DNA of 64,000 bases. It comes from Pseudomonas sp. Z8(2022). GTDB taxonomy: Bacteria; Pseudomonadota; Gammaproteobacteria; Pseudomonadales; Pseudomonadaceae. A program made the position numbers and the translations under genes. Shown one piece after another: positions 50,019-59,114 of the stretch (position 1 is its first letter; each line of letters opens with the position of its first letter). The stretch lies in NCBI RefSeq assembly GCF_025837155.1, contig NZ_CP107549.1, positions 2,604,001 through 2,668,000 on the forward strand, read 5' to 3'. The notes under the pieces were generated by a model. It had not been told where the DNA came from, did not search any database, and saw nothing but the letters and a program-made list of their open reading frames with translations.

Positions 50019-50045
50019 CCGGCGCCCCCGCGCCACGCGGCAACA

Positions 50046-52061
50046 TCAAACCTGCAACAACCTATCCCGCAGCTTCTGAATCTCATCACGTAACTGCGCG
50101 GCGGCCTCGAACTCCAGATCGCGCGCCAGGGCGTACATCTTCTCTTCCAACTGGCGAATGCGCCTGGTGATCTCGCTGGGCGAGCGCAGCTCATTCTCGT
50201 AACGCGCACTCTCCTCCGCCGCCTTGGCCATGCCCTTGCGCTTGTTGCTGCGCGCGCCCGGCACCACGGCGCCCTCGAGGATGTCCTTGACGTCCTTTTG
50301 CACGCCCTTGGGCACGATACCATTGGCCTGGTTGAAGGCGATCTGCTTCTCGCGGCGCCGCTCGGTCTCGCCAATGGCACGCTGCATCGAGCCGGTGATG
50401 TTGTCGGCGTAGAGAATCGCCTTGCCATTGAGGTTGCGCGCCGCCCGGCCGATGGTCTGGATCAGCGAGCGCTCGCTGCGCAGGAAACCTTCCTTGTCCG
50501 CATCGAGAATGGCCACCAGCGACACTTCGGGCATATCCAGGCCCTCGCGCAACAGGTTGATGCCCACCAGCACGTCGAAGGCGCCAAGACGCAAGTCGCG
50601 GATGATCTCCACCCGCTCCACGGTATCGATGTCCGAGTGCAGGTAGCGCACCTTGACGTCGTGATCACCGAGATAATCCGTCAGATCCTCGGCCATGCGC
50701 TTGGTCAGAGTGGTGACCAGCACGCGATCCCCCGCTGCCACGCGCAAACGGATCTCCGATAGCAGGTCGTCGACCTGGGTACGCGCCGGACGCACCTCCA
50801 CTTCCGGATCGACCAGGCCGGTAGGCCGCACCACCTGCTCGATCACCCGCCCCGCATGCTCCGCCTCGTACGGGCCTGGTGTGGCGGAGACGAAAATGGT
50901 CTGCGGGCTCGCCGCCTCCCACTCCTCGAAACGCATCGGCCGGTTGTCCAGTGCCGAGGGCAGGCGGAAGCCGTATTCCACCAGGGTTTCCTTGCGCGAG
51001 CGGTCGCCCTTGTACATCGCGCCGACCTGCGGCACCGAAACGTGGGATTCGTCGATCACCAGCAGCGCTTCGTCCGGCAGGTAGTCATAAAGAGTGGGCG
51101 GTGGCGCGCCGGCCGGACGTCCGGACAGGTAGCGCGAGTAGTTCTCGATGCCGTTGCAGTAGCCCAGCTCGAGGATCATCTCCAGATCGAAGCGTGTGCG
51201 CTGCTCCAGACGCTGCGCCTCCACCAGCTTGTTGGCACCACGCAGGTATTCCAGACGCTGCTGCAGTTCGACCTTGATGTGCTCCACCGCCTCCAGCAGC
51301 GTCTCGCGTGGCGTGACGTAGTGGCTCTTGGGGTAGAAGGTGAAACGCGGCAGCTTCTGGATCACCTCGCCGGTCAGCGGATCGAAGGCGCTGATGCTCT
51401 CCACCTCGTCGTCGAACAGTTCAACGCGGATGGCTTCGAGATCCGATTCCGCCGGGAAGATATCGATCACGTCGCCGCGCACGCGAAACGTCGCGCGGGC
51501 GAAATCCATGTCGTTGCGCGTGTACTGCAGCTCGGCCAGACGCCGCAACAGCGCGCGCTGGTCCATCTTGTCGCCACGATCGAGGTGCAGCACCATTTTC
51601 AGGTACTCCTCGGGACTGCCCAGGCCGTAGATCGAGGACACGGTGCAGACCACAATCACGTCCTTGCGCTCGATCAGCGCCTTGGTCGCCGACAGGCGCA
51701 TCTGCTCGATATGGTCATTGATCGAGGCGTCCTTCTCGATGAAGGTGTCCGAGGACGGCACATAGGCTTCCGGCTGATAGTAGTCGTAGTAGGAAACGAA
51801 GTACTCCACCGCGTTGTTTGGGAAGAACGCCTTGAACTCGCCATACAGTTGCGCGGCCAGGGTCTTGTTCGGCGCCAGCACCAGAGTCGGACGCTGCACC
51901 TGGGCAATCACGTTGGCGATGGAAAAAGTCTTGCCCGAGCCGGTCACCCCCAGCAGGGTCTGGTGCGAAAGACCGGCCTCAAGCCCCTCGACCATCTGCC
52001 GGATCGCTTCGGGCTGATCGCCGGCAGGTTTGAAGCGGGTCACCAACTGAAACTCGGACAT
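50046..52061 (-). CDS. uvrB: Excinuclease ABC subunit B
   Basis: A 671-residue UvrB: Walker A GVTGSGKT at about 38-45, the beta-hairpin [21 protein letters not shown] that clamps DNA, helicase motifs in the C-terminal half and the UVR helix (about 630-665) that contacts UvrA and UvrC. It verifies damage in nucleotide excision repair. The ATG at 52061 has GAGG upstream; an upstream in-frame extension is not part of the family. I saw no obvious LexA box. Confidence 0.97.
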   Translation of the reverse strand: MSEFQLVTRFKPAGDQPEAIRQMVEGLEAGLSHQTLLGVTGSGKTFSIANVIAQVQRPTLVLAPNKTLAAQLYGEFKAFFPNNAVEYFVSYYDYYQPEAYVPSSDTFIEKDASINDHIEQMRLSATKALIERKDVIVVCTVSSIYGLGSPEEYLKMVLHLDRGDKMDQRALLRRLAELQYTRNDMDFARATFRVRGDVIDIFPAESDLEAIRVELFDDEVESISAFDPLTGEVIQKLPRFTFYPKSHYVTPRETLLEAVEHIKVELQQRLEYLRGANKLVEAQRLEQRTRFDLEMILELGYCNGIENYSRYLSGRPAGAPPPTLYDYLPDEALLVIDESHVSVPQVGAMYKGDRSRKETLVEYGFRLPSALDNRPMRFEEWEAASPQTIFVSATPGPYEAEHAGRVIEQVVRPTGLVDPEVEVRPARTQVDDLLSEIRLRVAAGDRVLVTTLTKRMAEDLTDYLGDHDVKVRYLHSDIDTVERVEIIRDLRLGAFDVLVGINLLREGLDMPEVSLVAILDADKEGFLRSERSLIQTIGRAARNLNGKAILYADNITGSMQRAIGETERRREKQIAFNQANGIVPKGVQKDVKDILEGAVVPGARSNKRKGMAKAAEESARYENELRSPSEITRRIRQLEEKMYALARDLEFEAAAQLRDEIQKLRDRLLQV

Positions 52062-52306
52062 GCAGTACCTCGACAAATGACTGTGACGCATACTTTCGGA
52101 CTGCGTCAAAAGCCATGAATTGCGGGGCGATCTGGCGATAGTTCCAGATAGAGTCGAATTACCTGGCAAAAGGCCTTAATTCAGGGCTTTGCGCTGTCGC
52201 CCCCTGGATTCAGGGTCGTTATACTAACGCCCCGTTTACGCGCTCCCTAGCGCTTTCGTTGGGGACGCCTGGCCACCCACCCCTCACTCGAGTTGCCGCA
52301 CCCATC

Positions 52307-53503
52307 ATGAGTCTCTTCTCTGCCGTCGAAATGGCTCCGCGCGATCCCATCCTGGGCCTCAACGAAGCATTCAACGCCGACACCCGCAGCACCAAGGTCA
52401 ACCTTGGCGTGGGCGTCTACTACAACGAGGAGGGGCGAATTCCGCTGCTGCGCGCCGTCGCAGAAGCCGAAAAAGCGCGTATCGAGGCGCACGCTCCGCG
52501 AGGTTACCTGCCGATCGAAGGCATCGCCGCCTACGACAAGGCCGTGCAGGAACTGCTGTTCGGCAAGGGTGCAGCGCTAATCGAAGCCGGCCGCGTGATC
52601 ACCACCCAGGCCCTCGGCGGTACCGGCGCCTTGAAGATCGGCGCCGACTTCCTCAAGCGCCTGCTGCCGGACGCGACCGTGGCCATTAGCGACCCGAGCT
52701 GGGAGAACCATCGTGCTCTGTTCGAGGCCGCCGGCTTCCCGGTGCAGAACTACCGCTACTACGATCCGTTCAGCAACGGCGTGAACCGCGGCGGCATGCT
52801 CGAAGACCTGCGTAACCTGCCGGCACGCTCCATCGTCGTGCTACACGCCTGCTGCCATAACCCGACCGGCGTCGACCTGCAGCTGGAAGACTGGAAAGCC
52901 GTGCTGGAAGTCCTGCGCGAGCGTGAGCACGTGCCGTTCCTCGACATCGCCTACCAGGGCTTTGGCGACGGTATCGATCAGGACGCCGAAGCCGTGCGCC
53001 TGTTCGCCGACTCCGGCCTGGAGTTCTTCGTCTCCAGTTCCTTCTCCAAGTCGTTCTCACTGTACGGCGAGCGCGTTGGCGCCCTGTCGCTGGTCACCAG
53101 CAGCCGTGAAGAGTCGACGCGCGTGCTGTCGCAACTCAAACGTGTGATCCGCACCAACTACTCCAACCCGCCGACCCACGGCGCGACCGTAGTTGCCAAC
53201 GTGCTGAACAACCCCGAGCTGCGCGCCATGTGGGAAGCCGAACTGGGCGAGATGCGCGACCGTATTCGCAGCATGCGCCTGGCCATGGTCAAGCAACTGG
53301 CGGCTCTGGGCGCCAAGCGCGATTTCAGCTTCGTCGCCGAGCAGCGCGGCATGTTCTCCTACTCCGGCCTTACCGTGGAGCAGGTGGAACGCCTGAAGGA
53401 AGAGTTCGGCATCTACGCCGTCGGCACCGGCCGCATCTGCGTCGCGGCGCTGAACAACGGCAACCTGGACAGAGTCACGCGCGCGATACACGAAGTGCTG
53501 TAA
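52307..53503 (+). CDS. tyrB: Aromatic amino acid/aspartate aminotransferase
   Basis: A 398-residue class I aminotransferase of the Ia group: MSLFSAVEMAPRDPILGL start, HACCHNPTGVDL, and the PLP lysine in SSSFSKSFSLYGERVG. It exchanges amino groups between aspartate or aromatic amino acids and 2-oxo acids. TyrB and AspC cannot be separated with certainty; the position beside uvrB is that of PA3139 in P. aeruginosa, annotated as an aromatic or amino acid aminotransferase. The frame is open upstream, but the MSLFSAV start is family-typical. It ends before a strong terminator. Confidence 0.88.
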   Translation: MSLFSAVEMAPRDPILGLNEAFNADTRSTKVNLGVGVYYNEEGRIPLLRAVAEAEKARIEAHAPRGYLPIEGIAAYDKAVQELLFGKGAALIEAGRVITTQALGGTGALKIGADFLKRLLPDATVAISDPSWENHRALFEAAGFPVQNYRYYDPFSNGVNRGGMLEDLRNLPARSIVVLHACCHNPTGVDLQLEDWKAVLEVLREREHVPFLDIAYQGFGDGIDQDAEAVRLFADSGLEFFVSSSFSKSFSLYGERVGALSLVTSSREESTRVLSQLKRVIRTNYSNPPTHGATVVANVLNNPELRAMWEAELGEMRDRIRSMRLAMVKQLAALGAKRDFSFVAEQRGMFSYSGLTVEQVERLKEEFGIYAVGTGRICVAALNNGNLDRVTRAIHEVL

Positions 53504-53521
53504 GCCTCTGCGATAAACAAG

Positions 53522-53550
53522 AACGCCGGCTCATAAGCCGGCGTTTTCGT
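53522..53550 (+). terminator. Terminator after the aminotransferase gene
   Basis: AACGCCGGCT/AGCCGGCGTTTTCGT, 18 bases after the stop. Confidence 0.92.
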
Positions 53551-53564
53551 ATAAACCGGGTCCC

Positions 53565-53622
53565 TGTAGGAGCGGCTTCAGCCGCGTTCCACCACTGCTG
53601 TCGCGGCTAAAGCCCCTCCTAC
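53565..53622. repeat. REPIN, family B
   Basis: TGTAGGAGCGGCTTCAGCCGCG and TCGCGGCTAAAGCCCCTCCTAC inverted: a clean copy of the common Pseudomonas REPIN. Confidence 0.9.
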
Positions 53623-53676
53623 GACGCCATTGCTGAACACCCCGAATTCCAACCACATAGATATCGCGGCAAAGTA

Positions 53677-53704
53677 TTGACTTCTCTTTTTTAATCAGTA
53701 ACAT
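53677..53704 (+). promoter_or_regulatory. Promoter of tRNA-Asn
   Basis: TTGACT, a 16-base spacer and TAACAT, the same -10 hexamer as the tRNA-Ala/Glu promoter, followed by GC-rich ACGCGCCG and a start about 12 bases before the tRNA. Confidence 0.75.
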
Positions 53705-53716
53705 ACGCGCCGTTGT

Positions 53717-53792
53717 TCCGCGATAGCTCAGTCGGTAGAGCAAATGACTGTTAATCATTGGGTCCCTGGTTCGAGTCCAGGTCGCGGAGCCA
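53717..53792 (+). tRNA. tRNA-Asn (GTT)
   Basis: A 76-base cloverleaf: acceptor TCCGCGA/TCGCGGA, D-arm GCTCAGTCGGTAGAGC, anticodon loop CTGTTAA with GTT, T-arm GGTTCGAGTCC and encoded CCA. It has its own promoter and terminator. Confidence 0.97.
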
Positions 53793-54075
53793 AATTCTAG
53801 AACCCAGCCTTGCGCTGGGTTTTTTATTGCCTGCGGACTCTTACCAGGGACGGCGTCCCAGGTTATTCGCTTCGCTCCCCCCTACGGGGCCGCGCTAAAG
53901 CGCGTTCAGCTTCGCTGTCGAGTCCAGGTCGCGGAGCCAAATCCCAGAACCCAGCCTTGTGCTGGGTTTTTTATTGCCTGCGGACTCTCACCAGGGACTG
54001 CGTCTCAGGTTATTCGCTTCGCTCGCCGCTGAAGCGCGCTCAGCTTCGCTGTCGGGCCCAGGTCGCGGAACCCAA
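53771..54075 (+). repeat. Three tandem copies of the tRNA-Asn 3' end plus terminator
   Basis: TCGAGTCCAGGTCGCGGAGCC occurs at 53771 (the real tRNA end), again at 53918, and in degraded form (TCGGGCCCAGGTCGCGGAACCC) at 54052. Each is followed by a CCAGCCT-type terminator and a similar TATTGCCTGCGGACTC tail. Unit spacings are 147 and 134 bases. The second and third units lack the 5' part of a tRNA. There is no gene in 53793-54221. Confidence 0.88.
53801..53826 (+). terminator. Terminator of tRNA-Asn
   Basis: AACCCAGC, CTTGC loop, GCTGGGTTTTTTA. A near copy is at 53948-53973. Confidence 0.9.
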
Positions 54076-54176
54076 ACGAGCACCCTGCCTGGTGCTGGTT
54101 TTCTCATTGCCCTCGTATGGAAGGCCACCCACATCCGCCCTCCTTTAGCACAACAGTTCTTGCCCCTCAGAAACAC

Positions 54177-54203
54177 AAAAGGCCGGTCAAAGACCGGCCC
54201 AAA
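54177..54203 (-). terminator. Terminator of comEA
   Basis: On the minus strand GGGCCGGTC, TTT loop, GACCGGCC, TTTTGTG, 18 bases after the comEA stop. Confidence 0.88.
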
Positions 54204-54221
54204 TGGAAACGCCGCCAGGCG

Positions 54222-54545
54222 TCAGTTCACACTCAACTTGTCGCGATTCTTCTCCAGCGTCGCCTCGCCAATACCCTTAACTTCCAACAACTCGTCCACC
54301 GAGGCGAAATTACCGTGCTCCTCACGGTAAGCCACAATCGCCTGCGCCTTGGTCGCACCAATCCCCACCAGCTCACGCTGTAGCGTTTCAGCATCGGCAG
54401 TATTCAGATTGACCGCGGCAACCTGCGCGACCTGCACTGCAGCCGCTTTGGTACTTTCGGTTTTTGGGTTTTCAGCTGCAGCAGCAGCCAGAGAGAAGGA
54501 AGCAAGAACAGCAAACAGAATGGAAGACAGACGGATTTTCAGCAT
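54222..54545 (-). CDS. ComEA-family helix-hairpin-helix DNA-binding protein
   Basis: A 107-residue protein: signal peptide (1-22, ending SLAAAAA), short linker, then two helix-hairpin-helix units (about 45-105: VNLNTADAETLQRELVGIGATKAQAIVAYREEHG, VDELLEVKGIGEATLEKNRDKL). ComEA proteins bind incoming DNA in the periplasm during transformation. The position next to wbpM and tRNA-Asn matches the PA3140 locus. AAGGAG before the ATG at 54545 fixes the start; the frame extends upstream without a domain. Confidence 0.92.
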   Translation of the reverse strand: MLKIRLSSILFAVLASFSLAAAAAENPKTESTKAAAVQVAQVAAVNLNTADAETLQRELVGIGATKAQAIVAYREEHGNFASVDELLEVKGIGEATLEKNRDKLSVN

Positions 54546-54567
54546 GGGAAACACTCCTTTGTTTATG

Positions 54568-54596
54568 AAAAGCGAGGCAGCCGTCGCCTCGCTTTT
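54568..54596 (-). terminator. Terminator of wbpM
   Basis: AAAAGCGAGGC / GCCTCGCTTTT, 37 bases beyond the wbpM stop and within the comEA leader. Confidence 0.88.
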
Positions 54597-54633
54597 CAAA
54601 CTAGACGCTATCTCCCAGCTGTCAAATCAAGCC

Positions 54634-56610
54634 TCAGCGCTCCCGGTTTCTGAGATGAATCCAGTCGACGATTTCACCCTCCGGCACATAGCCATGTACC
54701 GTTTCGCGTAGCAGCACACGCACACGAGCGTAATCATCCTGCTCAACTGCGGCCAACAGCTCCTGCAACCGTAGCTTGAGGTCCTCCCAAGGCAACATAT
54801 CCTCTTCGGCGCTCATGATCATCGGATGCTCGGTCGGCTTCACGTCTTCACCGATCAACAGTTCCTCATAAAGCTTCTCGCCTGGGCGCAGGCCAGTAAA
54901 CTCGATGGCGACGTCACCATTAGGATTGCTCTCATCGCGAACGGAAAGACCAGACAGGCGAATCATCTTCTCGGCCAGATCGGCAATTTTCACCGGCGAT
55001 CCCATGTCGAGCACGAACACATCGCCGCCCTGCCCCATCGCCCCAGCTTGAATCACCAGCTGGGCCGCCTCGGGAATGGTCATGAAATAGCGCGTTATAT
55101 TCGGATGCGTGACGGTTACCGGGCCACCCCGCTTGATCTGCTCTCTGAACAGCGGAATCACCGAGCCGGACGAACCCAGCACGTTACCGAAACGCACCAT
55201 GGTGAAACGGGTCTTGTTGACGTGATGAACACCTGAATCATCACCGAACAGCAACGGCGCGGACTCACGACTCAACGCCTGCAGCACCATCTCGGCCAAA
55301 CGCTTGGTACTGCCCATTACATTGGTGGGGCGTACAGCCTTGTCCGTGGAAATCAGAACGAAGTTAGCAACTCCGGCCTTGATCGAAGCCTGCGCGGCAT
55401 TGACGGTACCCACGAGGTTATTCAGCACCCCTTCCGCGATATTGTGCTCGACCATGGGTACATGTTTGTAAGCCGCAGTGTGATAAACAGTATTCACGCG
55501 CCAGGTCTGCAGAATGTCAAACAATCGCTCGAAATTGCGGATCGATCCAAGCATCGGCACCAACTGGATCGGCAGCGACTCCCGCTGGATACGCTGCCGC
55601 AATTCACCATGGATACTGTAGAGATTGAATTCGCTGTGTTCGAAAAGCAGCAACGTACGAGCACCGCTCGCCAGGATCTGGCGACACAACTCCGAACCGA
55701 TTGAGCCCCCAGCGCCGGTAACCATGACGACCTGATTCTTGATGCAGCGCTCGAACAAGTCTTGCCGAGGCGGCACGGCATCCCGCCCGAGAAGATCAGC
55801 GATATCGACTTCCTGAATATCCTCGACCTTTACCCGCCCACTGGCCAAATCAGTGAACCCTGGCACGCTGCGCACGTGCAAAGCATAAGGTTCAAGCGCG
55901 TCTAGGATCTCTCGTCTGCGCGCGCGCGCGAGCGAAGGCATGGCGAGCAGAATCTCATCCGCCCCCGTCTCATCGATCATCTGCTGAATGTGTTTAGGGG
56001 TATACACACGCAGCCCCGCGATGACGCGATTGGCGACCCCGGCATCATCATCCACGAAAGCCACTGGGCGCATTGTCTTGCTCAAGCGCAAGGCGGCCAA
56101 CAACTGATTGCCCGCGGTGCCAGCGCCATAAATGGCCACCCGCGCCACGCCATTTTCGGAGTCACTTTGCCAGTTCAACGGATCTAGCCAGCTGCCGATA
56201 AAGAACTGGCGCATCGCCAAGCGCAAGCCGCCCAACAGCAACAGACTAAGCCACCAATAATTGAAAACCATCGAGCGTGGCACAATCGCCGTAGGACCGA
56301 TGTACCAGTAAACCGCAAGCGCCAACACCAGAGCCGACAAGGAAACGGCCTTGGCAATGGTGAATAGCGCATCACTACCGATATAACGCATCACTGCCCG
56401 ATACATGCCCATACGAATGAAGATAGGCAGAGCGATTAGGGGTGCAGTGATAAAAAGCCAACCATGGCCGTCGAAAGGCTTGGCAGCGAAAAAGTCGCCC
56501 AGCCGCACAGCGAATGACAGCCAAAGCGCAACCCAGATCAGCAGTGTATCGGCTGCTAGTTGCAAGAAACGCTTCTGCCGCCTGGGTAGAGCGACCAGAA
56601 ATTCACGCAT
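54634..56610 (-). CDS. wbpM: WbpM, membrane UDP-GlcNAc 4,6-dehydratase
   Basis: A 658-residue protein: four membrane helices (about 15-35, 48-68, 80-105 and 112-135), a first Rossmann domain (VAIYGAGTAGNQL, about 160) and a second extended SDR domain (about 290 onward) with VTGAGGSIGSELCRQI, the catalytic ISTDKA and MGSTK in place of the usual YxxxK. That Met-for-Tyr change is the mark of the WbpM/FlaA1 group. It makes UDP-4-keto-6-deoxy-HexNAc for B-band O-antigen. In P. aeruginosa it ends the O-antigen cluster beside comEA, as here. Start: the ATG at 56610 with TAGGGAT upstream is preferred to the ATG at 56619, which would sit on its ribosome site. Confidence 0.95.
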   Translation of the reverse strand: MREFLVALPRRQKRFLQLAADTLLIWVALWLSFAVRLGDFFAAKPFDGHGWLFITAPLIALPIFIRMGMYRAVMRYIGSDALFTIAKAVSLSALVLALAVYWYIGPTAIVPRSMVFNYWWLSLLLLGGLRLAMRQFFIGSWLDPLNWQSDSENGVARVAIYGAGTAGNQLLAALRLSKTMRPVAFVDDDAGVANRVIAGLRVYTPKHIQQMIDETGADEILLAMPSLARARRREILDALEPYALHVRSVPGFTDLASGRVKVEDIQEVDIADLLGRDAVPPRQDLFERCIKNQVVMVTGAGGSIGSELCRQILASGARTLLLFEHSEFNLYSIHGELRQRIQRESLPIQLVPMLGSIRNFERLFDILQTWRVNTVYHTAAYKHVPMVEHNIAEGVLNNLVGTVNAAQASIKAGVANFVLISTDKAVRPTNVMGSTKRLAEMVLQALSRESAPLLFGDDSGVHHVNKTRFTMVRFGNVLGSSGSVIPLFREQIKRGGPVTVTHPNITRYFMTIPEAAQLVIQAGAMGQGGDVFVLDMGSPVKIADLAEKMIRLSGLSVRDESNPNGDVAIEFTGLRPGEKLYEELLIGEDVKPTEHPMIMSAEEDMLPWEDLKLRLQELLAAVEQDDYARVRVLLRETVHGYVPEGEIVDWIHLRNRER

Positions 56611-56706
56611 AAGAATCATCCCTAAGCTTTAACCCAACCAGCCAGCTAACGTCGCCGAACGCTGTTAGGCAGCAGAGCGTATCCAGAGTCATACACAGGC
56701 ACAAAC

Positions 56707-57258
56707 TCAGCGCACAACTCGATCACCACCGCCCTTTCCGAGAGCCGTCTGCATGATCAACCTGAAATACAAGGAAAGCGACAAGGTCCGGATCATCTGC
56801 GCGTCCGTTTCAGCCAAAAGCCTGGGCGTGGACATATCGACGCCCTGCACCTGAGCTACACCCGTAATACCTGGACGGACGTCATACACCCCAAGCACCT
56901 TTCGCTCAGAAATCAACTCGGTCTGATTGAACAGATTGGGGCGCGGCCCTACTAGGCTCATCTCACCTTTGAGAACATTCCAAAGTTGAGGCAGCTCGTC
57001 CAGCTTGGTGCGTCGCAAGAATCTACCCATCGGAGTAATCGATGCGGAAGATGCCAAATGACTGGCCACCGAGGCAGTGTCCACCGTCATGGTGCGAAAC
57101 TTCACCAAGATGAAAGACTTCTGGTGGCGCCCTACTCGTTCCTGACGAAAGAGTGGCGAACCCGTATCGAAAAGCCCCAATACATAAATCAGTAGCAGCA
57201 CAGGGAAGCCAAGCACCAGTCCCAACGAAGCAAACAGCACATCAAACAGACGAATCAC
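56707..57258 (-). CDS. Initiating sugar-phosphate transferase (PglC/WcaJ-type small phosphoglycosyl transferase)
   Basis: A 183-residue monotopic phosphoglycosyl transferase: a re-entrant N-terminal helix (about 1-28), the basic segment RQERVGRHQKSFILVKFRTM, catalytic Asp-Glu in KLDELPQLWNVLKGEMSLVGPRP. It moves sugar-1-phosphate from UDP-sugar to undecaprenyl phosphate, the first step of repeat-unit assembly. The probable donor is made by WbpM and the epimerase. The start is a GTG that overlaps the upstream epimerase gene by 17 bases, so they are coupled. It is not the polytopic WbpL type found in some serotypes. Confidence 0.9.
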   Translation of the reverse strand: MIRLFDVLFASLGLVLGFPVLLLIYVLGLFDTGSPLFRQERVGRHQKSFILVKFRTMTVDTASVASHLASSASITPMGRFLRRTKLDELPQLWNVLKGEMSLVGPRPNLFNQTELISERKVLGVYDVRPGITGVAQVQGVDMSTPRLLAETDAQMIRTLSLSLYFRLIMQTALGKGGGDRVVR

Positions 57259-58192
57259 GCACGCACCTTCTCAACCCTTCTTTAACGGAAACAGGCGGCT
57301 CCCAGCCCAGTAAATCACGCGCCTTGCTGATGTCTACCTGCAGCGAACCCAACAAGCGCTGAGCGACCGCACGCTTGCCCAGAACGGCAGCACCCAAACT
57401 GAGCAAACCGGCAGGTACAGGAATCAAACGCGCAGGGCTCCCTATCGCCTCAGCCAGTCCACACAGCAGCTCGGTTGTCGATAAATCCTCGCCATCACCA
57501 GCCAGGAACACCTGATTGGCAGCCGCAGGATGATCAATACACCGAATGACCAGATCAACCAGGTTGTCGACCCCCACCAGAGAGCGCTTGTTGTTAATGG
57601 CACCAAGTGGCAGGGGGAATCCTTTTCTCATGAGTTTGATCAGGCTAGCAAAGTTACCCTTTACTCCTGGCCCGTATACCAGAGGTGGACGAATGATCAC
57701 GACCTCCATGCTGGTCTCATCCGCCAACTGCATCAGACCGCGCTCAGCCTCAAGCTTGGAAATACCATAGGGATCCTCTGGCGCCGGCGTATCAGATGGA
57801 CCAAAAGATCTACCAGCATAGGTCGCCTCACCGTTGACCTTGATCGAGCTGATAAAAATAAAACGCTTTACGCCGCTGGCAGCTGCCTGCCGAGCAAGAT
57901 TCAGAGTACCTTCGACATTTACTCGGCGGAATTCAGACAGCGGATCGCTGACGGCATCCGACATGACATGGACTCTAGCGGCACAGTGAACGACAGCCGA
58001 AACCCGTGAGAAAACCCCGACATTCTTAAAGTCAGGGGACAAAAAATCAGCATAAACAATATCGGGCGCAGCGATACAATCTGATGTAAAAGTACGGCAG
58101 AGGCCGACAGAGTGAAAACGACTCGCACTTGATAACGAGCGATGAAGCGCCCCCCCAACTAATCCATTAGCCCCTGTCACAAGAACGTGCAT
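57242..58192 (-). CDS. NAD-dependent nucleotide-sugar epimerase/reductase, WbpV-like
   Basis: A 316-residue extended SDR: VTGANGLVGGALHRSL (Rossmann motif at residue about 5), HCAARVHV, catalytic Ser (ISSIKVNG), YGISKLEAE with the Tyr/Lys pair at about 143-147, and RPPLVYGPG. Together with WbpM it would finish a UDP-6-deoxy-HexNAc such as UDP-QuiNAc or UDP-FucNAc, as WbpV does in P. aeruginosa. An insertion sequence lies directly upstream; the start is unaffected and the AGG preceding it is retained. Confidence 0.87.
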   Translation of the reverse strand: MHVLVTGANGLVGGALHRSLSSASRFHSVGLCRTFTSDCIAAPDIVYADFLSPDFKNVGVFSRVSAVVHCAARVHVMSDAVSDPLSEFRRVNVEGTLNLARQAAASGVKRFIFISSIKVNGEATYAGRSFGPSDTPAPEDPYGISKLEAERGLMQLADETSMEVVIIRPPLVYGPGVKGNFASLIKLMRKGFPLPLGAINNKRSLVGVDNLVDLVIRCIDHPAAANQVFLAGDGEDLSTTELLCGLAEAIGSPARLIPVPAGLLSLGAAVLGKRAVAQRLLGSLQVDISKARDLLGWEPPVSVKEGLRRCVRDSSV

Positions 58193-58201
58193 GACATATA
58201 C

Positions 58202-58678
58202 CTAGGTTCTGTACGAAAAGTACTGTCGTAGGCACCGCAGCGTGCAAGCCAGCGTGACCATTGCGGCAAAACTTCTTGCCAGCTTGTCGTAGCGAGTGCC
58301 GATTCTGCGGCTCTCCTTCAGCCAGCCGAACATCCGCTCGATAATGTTGCGCTGTCGGTATTTCGGGCGGTCGAACAGCCTTGGTAGTCCCGGCTTGGGC
58401 TTGCGTTTCATGGTTCGCAGCGGAATCACAGGCTGCATCCGGTAACGGTCGCAGTACTGACGCAAGTGCTCGGCATCGTAGCCCTTGTCTGCCAACAGCC
58501 AGCGGCAGCGCTTGCGAGGTCGGCCTGGCTTGCCGGGGATACGAACCTGATCCAGGAGTGCCTGAGCATTCGAGATGTCGCTGGCCTGGCCCGGCGACAG
58601 CAAAAAGCGCAGAGGCACGCCGTTGGCATCGCAGAGCATATGAATCTTGGTGGTCAGGCCACCTCGGCTACGTCCCAA
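58202..58678 (-). CDS. IS5-family transposase, orfB (C-terminal part)
   Basis: 158 residues from a TTG that is probably not a true start: it is the C-terminal transposase half with the conserved DDE parts LLADKGYDAEHLR (second Asp) and IERMFGWLKESRRIGTRYDKL (the Y-R-K/E region). It follows orfA in the -1 frame and would be made as a fusion by frameshift at G_GGG_GGC (58702-58708). The stop TAG consists of the TA target duplication plus the next host G, so it lies outside the element. Confidence 0.9.
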   Translation of the reverse strand: MGRSRGGLTTKIHMLCDANGVPLRFLLSPGQASDISNAQALLDQVRIPGKPGRPRKRCRWLLADKGYDAEHLRQYCDRYRMQPVIPLRTMKRKPKPGLPRLFDRPKYRQRNIIERMFGWLKESRRIGTRYDKLARSFAAMVTLACTLRCLRQYFSYRT

Positions 58679-59114
58679 CGCATGGTCTACCGGCTCTTCT
58701 GGCCCCCCTTTTTCCCGGCGCCAGAAGAGGCTCGGGTTGCTCGTACCGCTGTCGAGTCGATCATCCAGGTATCCAGATCAATCAGTCCTTCCTGATTCAA
58801 TCGAATCTGCAAACGCTCAAGAACTTGGTCGAACGTACCGTCATCCCGCCAGTCACGAAACCGTTGATACACCGTCGACCATGGGCCAAACCGCTCTGGC
58901 AGGTCACGCCAAGCTGCGCCTGAGCACAGGATCCAGAGGAGGCCGTTGAGCATCAGCCGGTCATCACTGCGAGGTCGCCCCATTTTCTGCTCGGGGGAAA
59001 CCAGATCCGCGATCAGCTCCCAAGCTGCATCCGGGAGTTCGTAACGCTTTGCCATGCGGGCCTCCAGCCGGTCATGGCGCCGATTCTACCCGTTCGGACT
59101 TTTCGTACAGAACC
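58205..59114 (-). mobile_element. IS5-family insertion sequence (IS427-like group), 910 bp
   Basis: Terminal inverted repeats GGTTCTGTACGAAAAGT at both ends (17 of 17 bases) and a TA dinucleotide on each side as target duplication. It holds two transposase frames, orfA and orfB, with a slippery sequence between them. The two-frame design and TA target fit the IS427 group. A copy of the terminal repeat exists at 38843-38861. Confidence 0.93.
58687..59055 (-). CDS. IS5-family transposase, orfA (N-terminal part)
   Basis: 122 residues, the N-terminal helix-turn-helix and first catalytic Asp region: LPDAAWELIADLVSPEQ, GLLWILCSGAAWRDLPERFG and LDTWMIDSTAVRATR. It ends just after the slippery stretch; a -1 slip on G_GGG_GGC would join it to orfB into a protein of about 270 residues, the normal transposase size. 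Both frames look intact. Confidence 0.9.
   Translation of the reverse strand: MAKRYELPDAAWELIADLVSPEQKMGRPRSDDRLMLNGLLWILCSGAAWRDLPERFGPWSTVYQRFRDWRDDGTFDQVLERLQIRLNQEGLIDLDTWMIDSTAVRATRASSGAGKKGGQKSR

Noticed and set aside
52062..52306. LexA box in the uvrB upstream region
   Set aside because: No CTG-N10-CAG type site with the expected inner sequence was seen.
53771..54075. Three spaced repeats as a possible CRISPR or riboswitch array
   Set aside because: The repeat is the 3' end of tRNA-Asn and its terminator; spacers are similar, not unique.
58202..59055. Broken transposase (pseudogene)
   Set aside because: The break coincides with a slippery sequence in a two-frame IS group, so it is the normal design.
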